A program made the translations under genes and the position numbers. 64,000 nt of DNA, from NCBI RefSeq assembly GCF_900129755.1, contig NZ_FQWT01000004.1:358229-422228 (forward strand), read 5' to 3'. This document shows positions 16,184 to 26,043 of this stretch, one piece after another (the stretch's first letter is position 1; each line of letters starts with the position of its first letter). The DNA comes from Chryseobacterium oranimense. Lineage in GTDB: Bacteria > Bacteroidota > Bacteroidia > Flavobacteriales > Weeksellaceae. The notes under the pieces were generated by a model. That model worked only from the letters and a program-made list of their open reading frames with translations. It ran no database searches and was not told the DNA's origin.

Positions 16184-17257
16184 ATGAAGAAAAAATTAAT
16201 ACTGGAGTCCGGTGAAGTGTTTCATGGAGAAGGTTTCGGAGCAGAATTGGAAACTGCCGGAGAAGTAGTTTTCAATACCGGAATGACAGGGTATCAGGAA
16301 TTGATCTCTGACCCGTCATACTGCGGTCAGATTGTTTGCATGACCTATCCGCTTATCGGAAATTATGGTATTAACCGTGATGATTATGAAAGCATTGAGC
16401 CGGCTATTAAAGGACTTATCGTAAAAGAACTTTGCGATCTTCCATCTAATTTCCGTACCCAGATGACTTTAGATGAATTATTTAAAAAGAAAAACCTTTC
16501 AGGGATTTCAGGAATCGATACCAGAAGACTAACCAGAATTCTGCGTAATTACGGAGTGGTAAAAGGAAAGATCGTAAATGCGGATGCTGACGAAAATGCA
16601 GTAACAGCAGAACTGAAATCTACAAATTTCCCTACCAACCAGGTAGAAACAGTTTCTACAAAGACTCCTTACGCCAACCCGGGAAGAGGTTTTAAAGTAG
16701 TATTAGTGGATTTCGGATCCAAATTGGGAATTATCAGAGAATTATCTCAAAGAAACTGCGATATCACAGTAGTTTCCCAGGATGTAACCGCGGAAGAAAT
16801 CTTACTGATGGATCCTGATGGAGTTATGTTGTCAAACGGTCCTGGTGACCCTGAAGACAATCAGCATGCTCTTGAAATGATCCGTGGAATCTTAGGCAAA
16901 GTTCCGATTTTCGGAATCTGCTTAGGACATCAATTGATCGGACTGGCTTGCGGAGCAAAAACATTCAAGTTAAAATTCGGTCACAGAGGTGGAAATCACC
17001 CGGTATTGGATCTGGAGAAAAACAAAGTGGCCATCACTTCCCAAAATCACGGTTACGCAGTAGATCAGGAAAGTTTGAAAGGAACAGATTTAATTGAAAC
17101 ACACATCGCATTGAATGACAGAACAAACGAAGGTCTGAAACACAAAATTCATCCTTGTTTCTCCGTTCAATATCACCCGGAAGCAAGCCCGGGCCCTGAA
17201 GATGCGAATTACTTATTTGATGAGTTCATTGATTTGATGGAAGGATTTAAGAAATAG
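16184..17257 (+). CDS. carA: Carbamoyl-phosphate synthase small (glutaminase) subunit
   Basis: A 357-aa subunit that hydrolyses glutamine and passes ammonia to CarB. The N-terminal CPSase_sm_chain domain (NTGMTGYQELISDPSYCGQIV) is followed by a class I amidotransferase domain with nucleophile Cys246 in FGICLGHQLIGLACG. The catalytic His/Glu lie in SVQYHPEASPGPED near the C-terminus. It stands between pyrB and carB and feeds both PyrB and the arginine carbamoyltransferase. Confidence 0.96.
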   Translation: MKKKLILESGEVFHGEGFGAELETAGEVVFNTGMTGYQELISDPSYCGQIVCMTYPLIGNYGINRDDYESIEPAIKGLIVKELCDLPSNFRTQMTLDELFKKKNLSGISGIDTRRLTRILRNYGVVKGKIVNADADENAVTAELKSTNFPTNQVETVSTKTPYANPGRGFKVVLVDFGSKLGIIRELSQRNCDITVVSQDVTAEEILLMDPDGVMLSNGPGDPEDNQHALEMIRGILGKVPIFGICLGHQLIGLACGAKTFKLKFGHRGGNHPVLDLEKNKVAITSQNHGYAVDQESLKGTDLIETHIALNDRTNEGLKHKIHPCFSVQYHPEASPGPEDANYLFDEFIDLMEGFKK

Positions 17258-17314
17258 AACCAGGTATCAAGATACAAGAACCAGGACGCGAAGATTAAGA
17301 TTAAAAGATTACAG

Positions 17315-17665
17315 ATGCACAATTTTGAGAAATTACTTTTCTGGAAGAAATCTATTATACTGGCAAAAAATGTTTACATTATTTGTCAGGAGATTAGTGA
17401 CGATGAAAAGTATGGCTTAATCTCTCAAATTAAAAGATCTGCAGTTTCTATTCCCTCGAATATTGCAGAAGGTTCTGGTAGAAATGGAAATAAAGAATTC
17501 AATCATTTTCTGGCAGTTTCCCTGGGATCAGCATTTGAATTGCAGACACAGCTGATTCTCGTTAGAGAACTAAATCTTTTACCTGAAGAAAAAATAATGA
17601 CTTTACTAAATGAGGTTTCTGAAATTCAGAGAATGATTTATTCATTTAAAAATAATTTAAAATAA
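17315..17665 (+). CDS. Four-helix-bundle (S23/IVS-type) protein inserted between carA and carB
   Basis: A 116-aa all-helical protein with the family pattern KSIILAKNVYIICQ...LISQIKRSAVSIPSNIAEGSGRNGNKEFNHFLAVSLGSAFELQTQLILVRELNLL. Such proteins were first seen in intervening sequences of 23S rRNA genes and are spread through Bacteroidota, often in odd places. Here it breaks the usual carA-carB adjacency. It is flanked on both sides by degenerate low-complexity repeats (17258-17314 and 17666-17722), as if it had been inserted. Its function is unknown to me. Confidence 0.85.
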   Translation: MHNFEKLLFWKKSIILAKNVYIICQEISDDEKYGLISQIKRSAVSIPSNIAEGSGRNGNKEFNHFLAVSLGSAFELQTQLILVRELNLLPEEKIMTLLNEVSEIQRMIYSFKNNLK

Positions 17666-17722
17666 AAAGTCCGGAATCTTGGCTCTTGGCTCTAGAATCT
17701 TGACTCTACAATAAAAAGAAAA

Positions 17723-20700
17723 ATGGCAAAACGTACAGATATAAAAACAATTTTAGTAATCGGTTCAGGACCCATCATCATCGGTCAGGCAGCTGAATTC
17801 GATTACGCAGGAACACAGGCTTGCCTGTCTTTGAGAGAAGAAGGTTACAAAGTGATTTTGATCAACTCAAACCCGGCAACCATTATGACGGATGTGGAAA
17901 TCGCAGATAAATTATACATCGAGCCGATTTCACTTCAGTTTGTAAGCCACATCATCAGAAAAGAACGTCCGGATGCGCTTTTACCGACCCTTGGAGGTCA
18001 GACAGGTCTGAATATGGCGGTAGAACTGGAAAAATCGGGTATCCTTGAAGAATGCAAAGTAGAAGTATTGGGAACCAAGCTTTCTGCGATCAACAGAGCG
18101 GAAGACAGAGACCTTTTCCGTGAGCTGATGAGAGAGCTGAACGAGCCCGTTCCGGAATCCGATATTGTGAATACGGTAGAAGGAGCACTTCGTTTCGCGG
18201 ATGAGATTGGTTATCCGGTAATTGTTCGTCCTGCCTTTACGATGGGAGGAACAGGGGGAGGTATTGCCTCTACCGAAGCGGAACTGAAGGAAATTGCAGA
18301 GTTAGGATTGAAATATAGCCCTGTTACACAGTGTCTTATCGAGAAATCCATTGCAGGATTCAAAGAAATTGAATATGAAGTAATGCGTGATGCAAACGAC
18401 AACGCGATTGTGGTTTGTAACATGGAAAATATAGACCCGGTGGGAGTTCACACAGGGGATTCAATTGTAGTGGCGCCTTCTCAGACACTTTCAGATAGAG
18501 AGTATCAGTTGCTGAGAAATGCTTCGCTAAAAATCATCAGAGCTTTGGGAATTGAAGGAGGTTGTAACGTGCAGTTAGCACTGGACCCACATTCTTTCAA
18601 CTACTACATCATCGAGGTGAACCCTAGAGTTTCCCGCTCATCAGCTTTAGCATCAAAAGCAACAGGTTACCCGATTGCAAAAATCGCGGCAAAAATTGCT
18701 GTAGGCTTAACACTTGATGAAATCATGAATCCGGTGACAGGGAAGACATATGCGTGTTTTGAACCTGCCCTTGACTATGTGGTAACAAAATTCCCGAGAT
18801 TCCCATTCGATAAATTCGAAACGGCAGACAGAAGATTATCTACCCAGATGAAAGCGACAGGAGAAGTAATGGCCATCGGAAGAAACTTTGAAGAATCTTT
18901 ACAGAAAGCTATCCGTTCTCTTGAAACGGGAATCAGGCATTTAGGGTTAAAAACAAAACAGGCTGAAGCCCTTACTGCCGAAGAAATCGAAAGAAGAATC
19001 AGAGTTTGTGATGATGAAAGACTCTTTATCATTGGAGATGCTTTAAGAAGAGGTTACGACTGGGAGCAGATCGTAGAATGGAGCAAAATTGATAAATTCT
19101 TCATCTGGAAACTGAAAAAGCTGGTAGATTTCGAAAAAGTAATCGCTGCCCATAAATTTGATAAAGAAACTTTAATACAGGCTAAAAAATTAGGCTTCGC
19201 AGATATGAATATCGCTCACCTTTGGGAAGTTTCTCAGCGTGAAGTGTTCAATTTCAGAAAAGAAAACGGAGTAATGCCGGTGTATAAAATGGTAGACACC
19301 TGTGCCGCTGAATTTGAAAGTGAAACCCCATATTTCTACGGAACTTACGAAGAAGAAAACGAAAGCGTTGTTTCCAATAAAGAAAAAATCATCGTTTTAG
19401 GTTCAGGGCCTATCAGAATCGGGCAGGGAGTGGAATTTGACTATGCCACGGTTCACTCAGTTTGGGCGATCAAAGAGATGGGATACGAGGCGATCATCAT
19501 CAACAACAACCCGGAAACAGTTTCTACAGACTTCTCAATCTCAGATAAATTATACTTCGAACCACTTACGGAAGAAGATGTAATGAACATTATCGAGCTT
19601 GAAAAACCAAAAGGAGTAGTTGTTCAGTTCGGAGGGCAAACGGCAATCAATCTTGCGGATAAGTTGGCTTCTCACGGTGTACAGATCCTTGGAACTTCAC
19701 TGGAAGATCTTGACAGAGCTGAAAACAGAGATAAATTCGAAAAAGCACTTCAGGAAATGGGAATTCCTCAGCCTTTAGGAAAAACTTCCACTTCAAAAGA
19801 AGAAGCAATAAAAATTGCCAACGAGATCGGTTATCCTGTTCTGGTACGTCCAAGCTACGTACTGGGAGGACGCGCGATGGAAATCGTATACGGTGAAGCT
19901 GAACTTGCTTACTATATGGAAAATGCAGTAGAGGCAAGCCCTAAACACCCTGTTCTGGTCGACAAATACATGGTCGGAAAAGAAATAGAGATCGATGCAA
20001 TCTGCGATGGTGAAACCGTAGTGATTCCGGGAATCATGGAGCATATCGAAAGAGCAGGAGTACACTCAGGAGATTCTATCGCGGTATATCCTACACAGAA
20101 TGTTTCACAGAAAGAGATCGACACTCTTGTAGACTATACACAAAGACTTGCCAAAGGACTGAATGTAATAGGATTAATGAATATCCAGTACGTTCTTTTC
20201 GAAGGAAATGTCTATGTGATTGAAGTAAACCCACGTTCATCGAGAACAGTTCCTTTCCTGTCTAAAATTACTGAAGTTCCAATGGCTAACCTGGCAACGA
20301 AGGCAATTTTAGGTCAGAAACTGAAAGATTTAGGCTACAAAAACGGCTTGGTTCCGAATAAAGAAGGAGTTTTTGTAAAAGTTCCTGTATTCTCTTTCTC
20401 AAAACTGACAAAAGTAGATATCTCCTTAGGCCCTGAAATGAAATCTACAGGAGAAGTAATGGGGAAAGATACAACATTGGAAAAAGCCCTTTACAAAGGA
20501 CTGATCGCAGCCGGAAGAAAAGTTCCTATGCACGGTTCTATTTTGTTCACAGTTGCAGATAAGCACAAGCAGGAAGCAGCAGACCTGGCAGCAAGATTCC
20601 ACGAAGTTGGTTTCAGAATCTGGGCTACAGAAGGAACAGCCAAATTCTTTGAAGAAAAAGGAATTCCTTGTAAAATAGGGTACAAAATCGGGGAAGATGA

Positions 20701-20905
20701 TGTGAATCTTATCGATCTGATCCAGAAAGGTAAAGTACAGTATGTGGTGAATACCATGACAAAAGGAAAACAGGTGGAAAGAGACGGATTCCAGATCAGA
20801 AGAATGAGTGTGGAGAACGGTGTTCCTTGTTTAACGTCTATGGACACGGTGGAAGCCATCCTGAAAGTAATTGAAAGCATGAGCTTCAAAATGGAGACCA
20901 TGTAA
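17723..20905 (+). CDS. carB: Carbamoyl-phosphate synthase large subunit
   Basis: A 1060-aa enzyme made of two homologous halves. The first half has [23 protein letters not shown] and an ATP-grasp domain ([35 protein letters not shown]). The second repeats it ([57 protein letters not shown]). The C-terminal ~130 residues form an MGS-like allosteric domain ([38 protein letters not shown]). It ends the operon; a strong terminator follows. Confidence 0.97.
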   Translation: MAKRTDIKTILVIGSGPIIIGQAAEFDYAGTQACLSLREEGYKVILINSNPATIMTDVEIADKLYIEPISLQFVSHIIRKERPDALLPTLGGQTGLNMAVELEKSGILEECKVEVLGTKLSAINRAEDRDLFRELMRELNEPVPESDIVNTVEGALRFADEIGYPVIVRPAFTMGGTGGGIASTEAELKEIAELGLKYSPVTQCLIEKSIAGFKEIEYEVMRDANDNAIVVCNMENIDPVGVHTGDSIVVAPSQTLSDREYQLLRNASLKIIRALGIEGGCNVQLALDPHSFNYYIIEVNPRVSRSSALASKATGYPIAKIAAKIAVGLTLDEIMNPVTGKTYACFEPALDYVVTKFPRFPFDKFETADRRLSTQMKATGEVMAIGRNFEESLQKAIRSLETGIRHLGLKTKQAEALTAEEIERRIRVCDDERLFIIGDALRRGYDWEQIVEWSKIDKFFIWKLKKLVDFEKVIAAHKFDKETLIQAKKLGFADMNIAHLWEVSQREVFNFRKENGVMPVYKMVDTCAAEFESETPYFYGTYEEENESVVSNKEKIIVLGSGPIRIGQGVEFDYATVHSVWAIKEMGYEAIIINNNPETVSTDFSISDKLYFEPLTEEDVMNIIELEKPKGVVVQFGGQTAINLADKLASHGVQILGTSLEDLDRAENRDKFEKALQEMGIPQPLGKTSTSKEEAIKIANEIGYPVLVRPSYVLGGRAMEIVYGEAELAYYMENAVEASPKHPVLVDKYMVGKEIEIDAICDGETVVIPGIMEHIERAGVHSGDSIAVYPTQNVSQKEIDTLVDYTQRLAKGLNVIGLMNIQYVLFEGNVYVIEVNPRSSRTVPFLSKITEVPMANLATKAILGQKLKDLGYKNGLVPNKEGVFVKVPVFSFSKLTKVDISLGPEMKSTGEVMGKDTTLEKALYKGLIAAGRKVPMHGSILFTVADKHKQEAADLAARFHEVGFRIWATEGTAKFFEEKGIPCKIGYKIGEDDVNLIDLIQKGKVQYVVNTMTKGKQVERDGFQIRRMSVENGVPCLTSMDTVEAILKVIESMSFKMETM

Positions 20906-20931
20906 TTCCGTAACCGGATAATATATTAAAA

Positions 20932-20959
20932 CCCTGCAAGTTTTCTTGCAGGGTTTTTT
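20932..20959 (+). terminator. Intrinsic terminator after carB
   Basis: CCCTGCAAG (20932-20940), loop TTTT, CTTGCAGGG (20945-20953), then six T. It can also serve the convergent DinB gene that ends at 20962, because A residues precede the left arm. Confidence 0.9.
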
Positions 20960-20961
20960 AT

Positions 20962-21471
20962 TCATGAACTTTTAATTTTGTTTTCTATTTCTTTCTTCTG
21001 CTGAATATGGTGCCTGATATGCATTTCTGCAAACTGATACCATTCCATAGGGGACAGGTAACTGAATCCGGGATGCTCTGCTTTTCCGGAAATATTTTCG
21101 TTATTGATCCTTTTCCACAGCACACGGCTTCTTTCTAAAAGCAATATCAGATCTTTTTTAGTAGCATTGATGAAAATAGAATCATTCACAGGAATGTAAG
21201 AATTACCCTTTATTTTTATATCAGGAAAACTATTTTGAAGCAGCATTTTTTTCGCCTTATCTTCCATGCTCTTATCAAGGTTCAAAACATTCCCAAAACA
21301 TGACTCCAACTGATCAAAATACCAGTTGGTATCAATGATAATGTGGGCATATAACTGGGCCAGAGACCAGCTGTTAGGGTTGTCTTGCCTTCTGAATCCA
21401 TTTTCATCATAATTCTCAAGGCCTTCAATGAAGACATTCAAAGTATTTTCAAATGTGGTATCCGTTACCAT
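20962..21471 (-). CDS. DinB-like metal-binding four-helix protein
   Basis: A 169-aa DinB/YfiT-type protein. Histidines in the usual metal-ligand places are visible: SLAQLYAHIIIDTNW near residue 38, and EMHIRHHIQQKKEI near residues 150-160. Members of this fold include thiol-dependent transferases, but most are uncharacterised. It overlaps the upstream DJ-1-like gene by 7 nt and is probably co-expressed with it. Confidence 0.8.
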   Translation of the reverse strand: MVTDTTFENTLNVFIEGLENYDENGFRRQDNPNSWSLAQLYAHIIIDTNWYFDQLESCFGNVLNLDKSMEDKAKKMLLQNSFPDIKIKGNSYIPVNDSIFINATKKDLILLLERSRVLWKRINNENISGKAEHPGFSYLSPMEWYQFAEMHIRHHIQQKKEIENKIKSS

Positions 21472-22064
21472 TCAGATCCATTTGAGATAAGGTTGTATTC
21501 CATATAATCTGCTGTTTCTTTTACGGTATGGCTGCCATAAAGAAGTGATACTATATGAAAAGACAGGTCTATTCCTGCACTAATACCTCCGGAAGTAAAA
21601 ATTTTGCCTTCCTGAACAAATCTTTTTTCTTTTTGTGGTAAGCCCGAGGGTACAATTTCTGCCATATGTTCATAGACACCCTGATGGGTGCAGTACTTTT
21701 TGTTGTCCAGCAGGCCCAAAGCCCCAAGGATCCGGGACCCGGAGCAAATGCTAACTGTATACAGTGTGTTTTGGTGAATTTGCTCAACCCAGTTTAACGT
21801 CTCTTTATCCACCATTGCCTGCCTGGTCCCTACACCACCCGAAATAATAAGGATATCAACAGGCGGGCAATCCTGAAAATTATATTTCGGATTAACGGAA
21901 AGCCCATTAACAGCAGAAATTGCTTTACTATCCCTTGCAACAGTAAACACGTTAAAAAGTTCAAAATTCTTTAATTCTGAAGCTACAGAAAACACTTCGA
22001 ACGGGCCTGCAAAATCAAGTACTTCAGCATTATCGAAAAGGAGAATGGCGACATTTTTTTTCAT
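21465..22064 (-). CDS. DJ-1/PfpI-family protein
   Basis: This 199-aa class I amidotransferase-like protein has the nucleophile-elbow cysteine in YTVSICSGSRILGALGLL (about residue 105) and a following His (THQGVYEHM). It starts with VAILLFDNAEVLDFAGPFEVF, as in the DJ-1/PfpI group related to the N-terminal domain of GlxA-type regulators and to isonitrile hydratases. There is no HTH domain. The substrate cannot be told from sequence. It is the middle gene of a three-gene minus-strand run. Confidence 0.85.
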   Translation of the reverse strand: MKKNVAILLFDNAEVLDFAGPFEVFSVASELKNFELFNVFTVARDSKAISAVNGLSVNPKYNFQDCPPVDILIISGGVGTRQAMVDKETLNWVEQIHQNTLYTVSICSGSRILGALGLLDNKKYCTHQGVYEHMAEIVPSGLPQKEKRFVQEGKIFTSGGISAGIDLSFHIVSLLYGSHTVKETADYMEYNLISNGSEW

Positions 22065-22066
22065 AA

Positions 22067-22918
22067 TTAATTAATCTTATAATAAGGTTCAGAAAAATAT
22101 TTACTCGGTTTGATGTAAGCTGTTTTTCTATCCGCATCAAAGATCCAGTTGAACCTTCTCAGCATATCCGCTCCGAAATAATTGACCGTCTGGGTTTTCA
22201 GGTCACCGGCAAAAAATCCTGCCGAAACATCTTTCAAAACGGCATTGCCTAATTTGAAGTTAGGAAGGACTCCCTGTTTGGTTACTACACTTTTTCCGCT
22301 TGAATTTTTCAGAGTTTTTTCACCAGTGATCTTTAGCTTTTTGTCCAGACCTTTTGCATCAGCAAATTCATTGCTGTACAGAAGTCCGCCAGCGTATCCG
22401 GATTGGAGCAGAAAATAAGCTTCTTCCTGTTGATCACCGATCACATTATCTCCGGCAATGAAAAACTGTTCATGATCATAAAGCAGCGTAATAGGCTGGT
22501 AGCCTTCCAGATCAGGTTGTTTATCATAAATTACAAACCGGTTGTTGTCATAATCGATCTTAAAAGCTTTCCCTGAGAACATGGCCGTTCCTATTTTTCC
22601 ATCCGCTTCATGTCCTGTCAGTTCATGATCAAAAAACTGTACATTATTCAGGGTGAATTTTCCAATCTGTACTGTATTATTTTCACTGATCCCGTCTTTA
22701 TTGAAAACAATATGATCTGTTTTGCGCTGTCTGTCAGGAGAAATAGAGGCATCTTTCATGGCAATCTGAAACATCAGATCAAGAGAATCTTTCTTATTGA
22801 CCAATGTTTTTACAATGATATTGTTATATTTTGTAATTCGGAAAGGAATATTCTGCTGTGCATAGACGCTGGAAAAACCAACAGTGATGATAAAAAAAAG
22901 ACTTATTTTTTTAAACAT
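22067..22918 (-). CDS. Secreted retropepsin-like protein with altered catalytic motif
   Basis: I use the ATG at 22918 because it begins a clear signal peptide (MFKKISLFFIITVGFSSVYAQ); a longer frame upstream has no signal. The 283-aa product resembles Bacteroidota aspartyl-protease-fold proteins with two lobes. However, the expected VDTGA-type triads are replaced by LDLMFQIA (N-lobe) and YFLLQSGYAGG (C-lobe), so no catalytic Asp is evident. It may be a non-enzymatic periplasmic binding protein. It ends 2 bp before the DJ-1-like gene. Confidence 0.65.
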   Translation of the reverse strand: MFKKISLFFIITVGFSSVYAQQNIPFRITKYNNIIVKTLVNKKDSLDLMFQIAMKDASISPDRQRKTDHIVFNKDGISENNTVQIGKFTLNNVQFFDHELTGHEADGKIGTAMFSGKAFKIDYDNNRFVIYDKQPDLEGYQPITLLYDHEQFFIAGDNVIGDQQEEAYFLLQSGYAGGLLYSNEFADAKGLDKKLKITGEKTLKNSSGKSVVTKQGVLPNFKLGNAVLKDVSAGFFAGDLKTQTVNYFGADMLRRFNWIFDADRKTAYIKPSKYFSEPYYKIN

Positions 22919-23057
22919 TATAAAGTGATTAGTGATTAAAATAAGAGATTTAAAATTACCCTTTATTTTTGTGTTGCAAAAGGTATAAAAAAAATACTTG
23001 TCCATTTTTCGGTTGCAGGGTAAGCAGTACGTTATTAATTTTATCAAAAAGAAAGAA

Positions 23058-23831
23058 ATGACGGATATTCAGATTTTTAAACAATTGCATCATCAGGATG
23101 AGCCTTTATTATTGGGAAATGTATGGAATGTACAAAGCGCTAAGATATATCAGAAATTAGGATATAAAGCATTAGCTACTTCCAGTTCAGCATTAGCACA
23201 TAGTTTGGGGTATGAAGACGGAGAAGAGATGAGTTTCGGAGAATATTTCTATATGGTGGAAAGAATATTGAAATCTGTAGATATTCCTTTGTCTGTAGAC
23301 CTGGAAGGAGGATATGGGAAAACAGCTGATGAAATAGTTTCGAATATTTTAAAACTGGCAGCAATTGGGGTTGCCGGGATTAATATTGAAGACAGCGTTG
23401 TTATTAATGGAACCAGAAAGCTGTTATCCCAGGAAGAACTTCACAAAAAATTAAAGCCAATTTTTTCAGAGCTCAAAAAGAATGCTGTGGAAATTTTCAT
23501 CAATTTAAGAACAGACCCGTTTTTATTAGGAATTGAAAACCCTGTTGATGAAACAGTACAGAGGATTAAGATTTTTGAAGAATTAGGGGTAGACGGTATT
23601 TTTGTTCCCTGCATTATCTCAGAAGATGATATTAAAGCCATTGTGAATGCTTCTGAGATTCCTGTAAATGTAATGTGTATGCCCGGGCTTCCTGATTTTG
23701 AAGCTTTAAAAAAGTTAGGGGTCAAAAGAATTTCTTCAGGTAATTTTTTAAATGAGTATATTTATAATCAATTGGAAGATACGGGTCGCAGGATCCTTTC
23801 AGAACAAAGTTTTTTATCCATTTTTGTTTAG
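23058..23831 (+). CDS. Isocitrate lyase/PEP mutase-superfamily protein
   Basis: A 257-aa TIM-barrel protein; the start at 23058 (MTDIQIFKQLHHQDEPLLLGNVWN) is the first Met in good context, and an upstream extension from 22998 looks non-coding. Family markers are NVWNVQSAKIYQKLGYKALATSSSALAHSLGYEDGE, SVDLEGGYGKTADEI (metal-binding Asp/Glu) and GINIEDS. The cysteine of isocitrate lyases (KKCGH) is absent, so it belongs to the broad PEP-mutase-like group (oxaloacetate decarboxylase or 2-methylisocitrate lyase relatives). It lies 2 bp before ada. Confidence 0.85.
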   Translation: MTDIQIFKQLHHQDEPLLLGNVWNVQSAKIYQKLGYKALATSSSALAHSLGYEDGEEMSFGEYFYMVERILKSVDIPLSVDLEGGYGKTADEIVSNILKLAAIGVAGINIEDSVVINGTRKLLSQEELHKKLKPIFSELKKNAVEIFINLRTDPFLLGIENPVDETVQRIKIFEELGVDGIFVPCIISEDDIKAIVNASEIPVNVMCMPGLPDFEALKKLGVKRISSGNFLNEYIYNQLEDTGRRILSEQSFLSIFV

Positions 23832-23833
23832 TG

Positions 23834-24877
23834 ATGATACTTACAGAAGAAAGAATGTACCAGGCCTCTTTGGATAAGGATTCTACCTTTGAAGGAACAT
23901 ATTGGATGGCTGTAAAAACGACAGGGATATTTTGCCGGCCAACCTGTACTGCCCGCAAGCCTAAAAGAGAAAATGTAGAATTTTTCCTCGATACCAATGA
24001 AGCCATAAAAAATGGGTACAGGCCTTGTAAAGTATGCAAGCCTCTTGAGAAACTCAATGAAACCCCATCGTATATCAGGGAACTGCTCAATGAACTGATG
24101 AACGATGAATCTTTGAAGATCAGAGATGCAGACCTGCTTCAAAGGAATATTGAACCGGTAACAGTTCGGCGGTGGTTCCTGAAAAATCACGGAATTACTT
24201 TTCACGCATTCCAGAGAAAACTAAGGATGAATAAAGCTTTTAAAAAAATAAAAAACGGAGAAAGTATCATGGGAGCCGCAATAGAATCCGGATACGAAAG
24301 CCTGAGCGGCTTTACTGAACGTTTCAAAAACATTGTAGGAGTTTCACCCGGAAATACAAAAGTACAGAGGATCATTGATCTTAAAAGGATCGAAACCCCA
24401 CTGGGAACTATGTTCGCCTGTGCGGTAGATGAAGGAATCTGCCTCCTTGAATTTACAGACCGGAAAAATATGGATAAGCAATTCTCTTCATTATCCAAAG
24501 CTTTACAGGCAGAGATTGTTCAGGGAGAGAATAAACATTTTCCGCAACTGGAAACAGAACTGCAGGAATATTTCGAAGGCAAAAGACAAACCTTTGAAGT
24601 TCCCCTTTACATCACCGGAACCCAATTTCAGGAAAAGGTCTGGCAGCTTCTTCGTGAAATTCCGATAGGAGAGACCAGAACGTACAAACAGCAGTCCGAA
24701 TTTCTGGGAAATCCCAAAGCAATACGTGCGGTAGGAACTGCAAACGGGATCAATAAAATTGCCATTCTGATCCCCTGTCACCGCGTTATCGGATCAAACG
24801 GAGAGCTGGTGGGGTATGCGGGGGGAATCTGGAGAAAGCAAAAATTATTGGAATTAGAGAAGGCTATTTTATTTTGA
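23834..24877 (+). CDS. ada: Bifunctional Ada: DNA alkylation repair methyltransferase and regulator
   Basis: A 347-aa protein in four parts. The zinc-binding N-domain contains FCRPTCTARKP (Cys34, Cys38) and RPCKVCKP. An AraC-type HTH follows (about residues 100-165, GAAIESGYESLSGFTERFKNIVGVSP). Then come the ribonuclease-like linker domain and the MGMT domain, with acceptor Cys315 in IPCHRVIGSNGELVGYAGG. It repairs methylphosphotriesters and O6-methylguanine. ATG 23834 is preferred over GTG 23831. It follows the PEP-mutase gene by 2 bp. Confidence 0.94.
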   Translation: MILTEERMYQASLDKDSTFEGTYWMAVKTTGIFCRPTCTARKPKRENVEFFLDTNEAIKNGYRPCKVCKPLEKLNETPSYIRELLNELMNDESLKIRDADLLQRNIEPVTVRRWFLKNHGITFHAFQRKLRMNKAFKKIKNGESIMGAAIESGYESLSGFTERFKNIVGVSPGNTKVQRIIDLKRIETPLGTMFACAVDEGICLLEFTDRKNMDKQFSSLSKALQAEIVQGENKHFPQLETELQEYFEGKRQTFEVPLYITGTQFQEKVWQLLREIPIGETRTYKQQSEFLGNPKAIRAVGTANGINKIAILIPCHRVIGSNGELVGYAGGIWRKQKLLELEKAILF

Positions 24878-24906
24878 TTTTTGTAATTTTAGGCAAAAAT
24901 TTACAC

Positions 24907-25512
24907 GTGAAAAAGTTACTATTTGCACTTTGCCTATCAGCTTCGGCTTTAAGTTTTGCCCAGGATTACTCAGTACCTGCAGTAAGTCCACGCCAGAAGG
25001 TGGAACAACAGTTTTCTATGTCTAAAATTACCATCGATTATGGAAGACCGGGAGTAAAGGGGCGTAAGATTTTCGGGGAATTAGTACCTTACGGACAGGT
25101 TTGGAGAGCAGGAGCCAATTCATCTACCAAAATCACATTCGGGCAGTCCGTTAATTTCGGAGGGAAAATTGTTCAGGCAGGAACATACGGGCTTTTCATC
25201 GTTCCTACAGAAAAAGAATGGAAAGTAATATTAAATAAAGATTTCCAGCAGTGGGGCGCTTATACCTATGATCCTAAACAGGATGTGGTAGATGTAACTG
25301 TACCGGTAAACAAGCTGGCTGACAAACAGGAATGGTTTGAAATTACCCTGAACCCAACTGATGAAAATTCAGGAAACCTGGTGATCAAGTGGGATATGGC
25401 TCAGGCGGAAGTTGCTTTGAAACCTGCTGCTCCGGATGCTGTCATCAAAATTTCAGATAAACTGAAAGAAATTAAGAAAATAGAGTCTGACGCTGCAAAA
25501 ACCAAAAGCTAA
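24907..25512 (+). CDS. DUF2911 secreted protein
   Basis: I take the GTG at 24907, which opens a signal peptide (KKLLFALCLSASALSFAQ); the longer frame from 24874 (TTG) lacks a sensible N-terminus. The 201-aa product has the DUF2911 pattern: SPRQKVEQQFSMSKITIDYGRPGVKGRKIFGELVPYGQVWRAGANSSTKITF, then GTYGLFIVPTEKEWKVILN. It is a periplasmic or outer-membrane-associated beta protein of unknown function that is common in Bacteroidota. It follows ada by 29 bp and precedes the GNAT gene by 3 bp. Confidence 0.85.
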   Translation: MKKLLFALCLSASALSFAQDYSVPAVSPRQKVEQQFSMSKITIDYGRPGVKGRKIFGELVPYGQVWRAGANSSTKITFGQSVNFGGKIVQAGTYGLFIVPTEKEWKVILNKDFQQWGAYTYDPKQDVVDVTVPVNKLADKQEWFEITLNPTDENSGNLVIKWDMAQAEVALKPAAPDAVIKISDKLKEIKKIESDAAKTKS

Positions 25513-25515
25513 GCA

Positions 25516-26043
25516 ATGAAATTTTCAATTCAAACTGTTCTAGAAAATCAGGACTACAAATTAATCCCCTTACAGCAAGGGGATTTTGAATCTTTATATG
25601 AAGTGGCATCTGATCCCAGAGTTTGGGAGCAGCACCCGAATCCGGACCGTTATAAAAAAGAAGTTTTTGAATCTTTTTTCAGAGGCGCTATGGAAAGTGA
25701 AGGAGCCTTTAAAATTATTGAAAAATCATCCGGTGACGTTTTGGGAAGCACTCGTTTTTACAATTATGATGAAGCCGACAACCATATTTTCATAGGATAT
25801 ACTTTCTACGGAACAAAATCATGGGGAAAAGGTATTAACCCTCAGGTAAAAAAAATAATGCTTGATTATATCTTTCAGTTTGTAGATAAGGTACATTTTC
25901 ATGTAGGAAAAGAAAATCTCCGTTCCCAGATTGCCATGGAAAGAATCGGCGGCAAAAAGATCGCGGAAGAAGAAGTATCATATTATGCAGAACCTTCAAG
26001 AACCAATTTCGTCTATGAAATTAAAAAGGAAGATCGATCATGA
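25516..26043 (+). CDS. RimJ/RimL-type GNAT acetyltransferase
   Basis: This 175-aa protein belongs to the GNAT_3 (RimJ/RimL) group. It shows LIPLQQGDFESLYEVASDPRVWEQHP at the start, IIEKSSGDVLGSTRFY, FIGYTFYGTKSWGKGINPQVKKIMLDYIF (acyl-CoA loop region) and VHFHVGKENLRSQIAMERIGGKK. The substrate is unknown. It overlaps the cupin gene by 4 nt (ATGA). Confidence 0.88.
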   Translation: MKFSIQTVLENQDYKLIPLQQGDFESLYEVASDPRVWEQHPNPDRYKKEVFESFFRGAMESEGAFKIIEKSSGDVLGSTRFYNYDEADNHIFIGYTFYGTKSWGKGINPQVKKIMLDYIFQFVDKVHFHVGKENLRSQIAMERIGGKKIAEEEVSYYAEPSRTNFVYEIKKEDRS

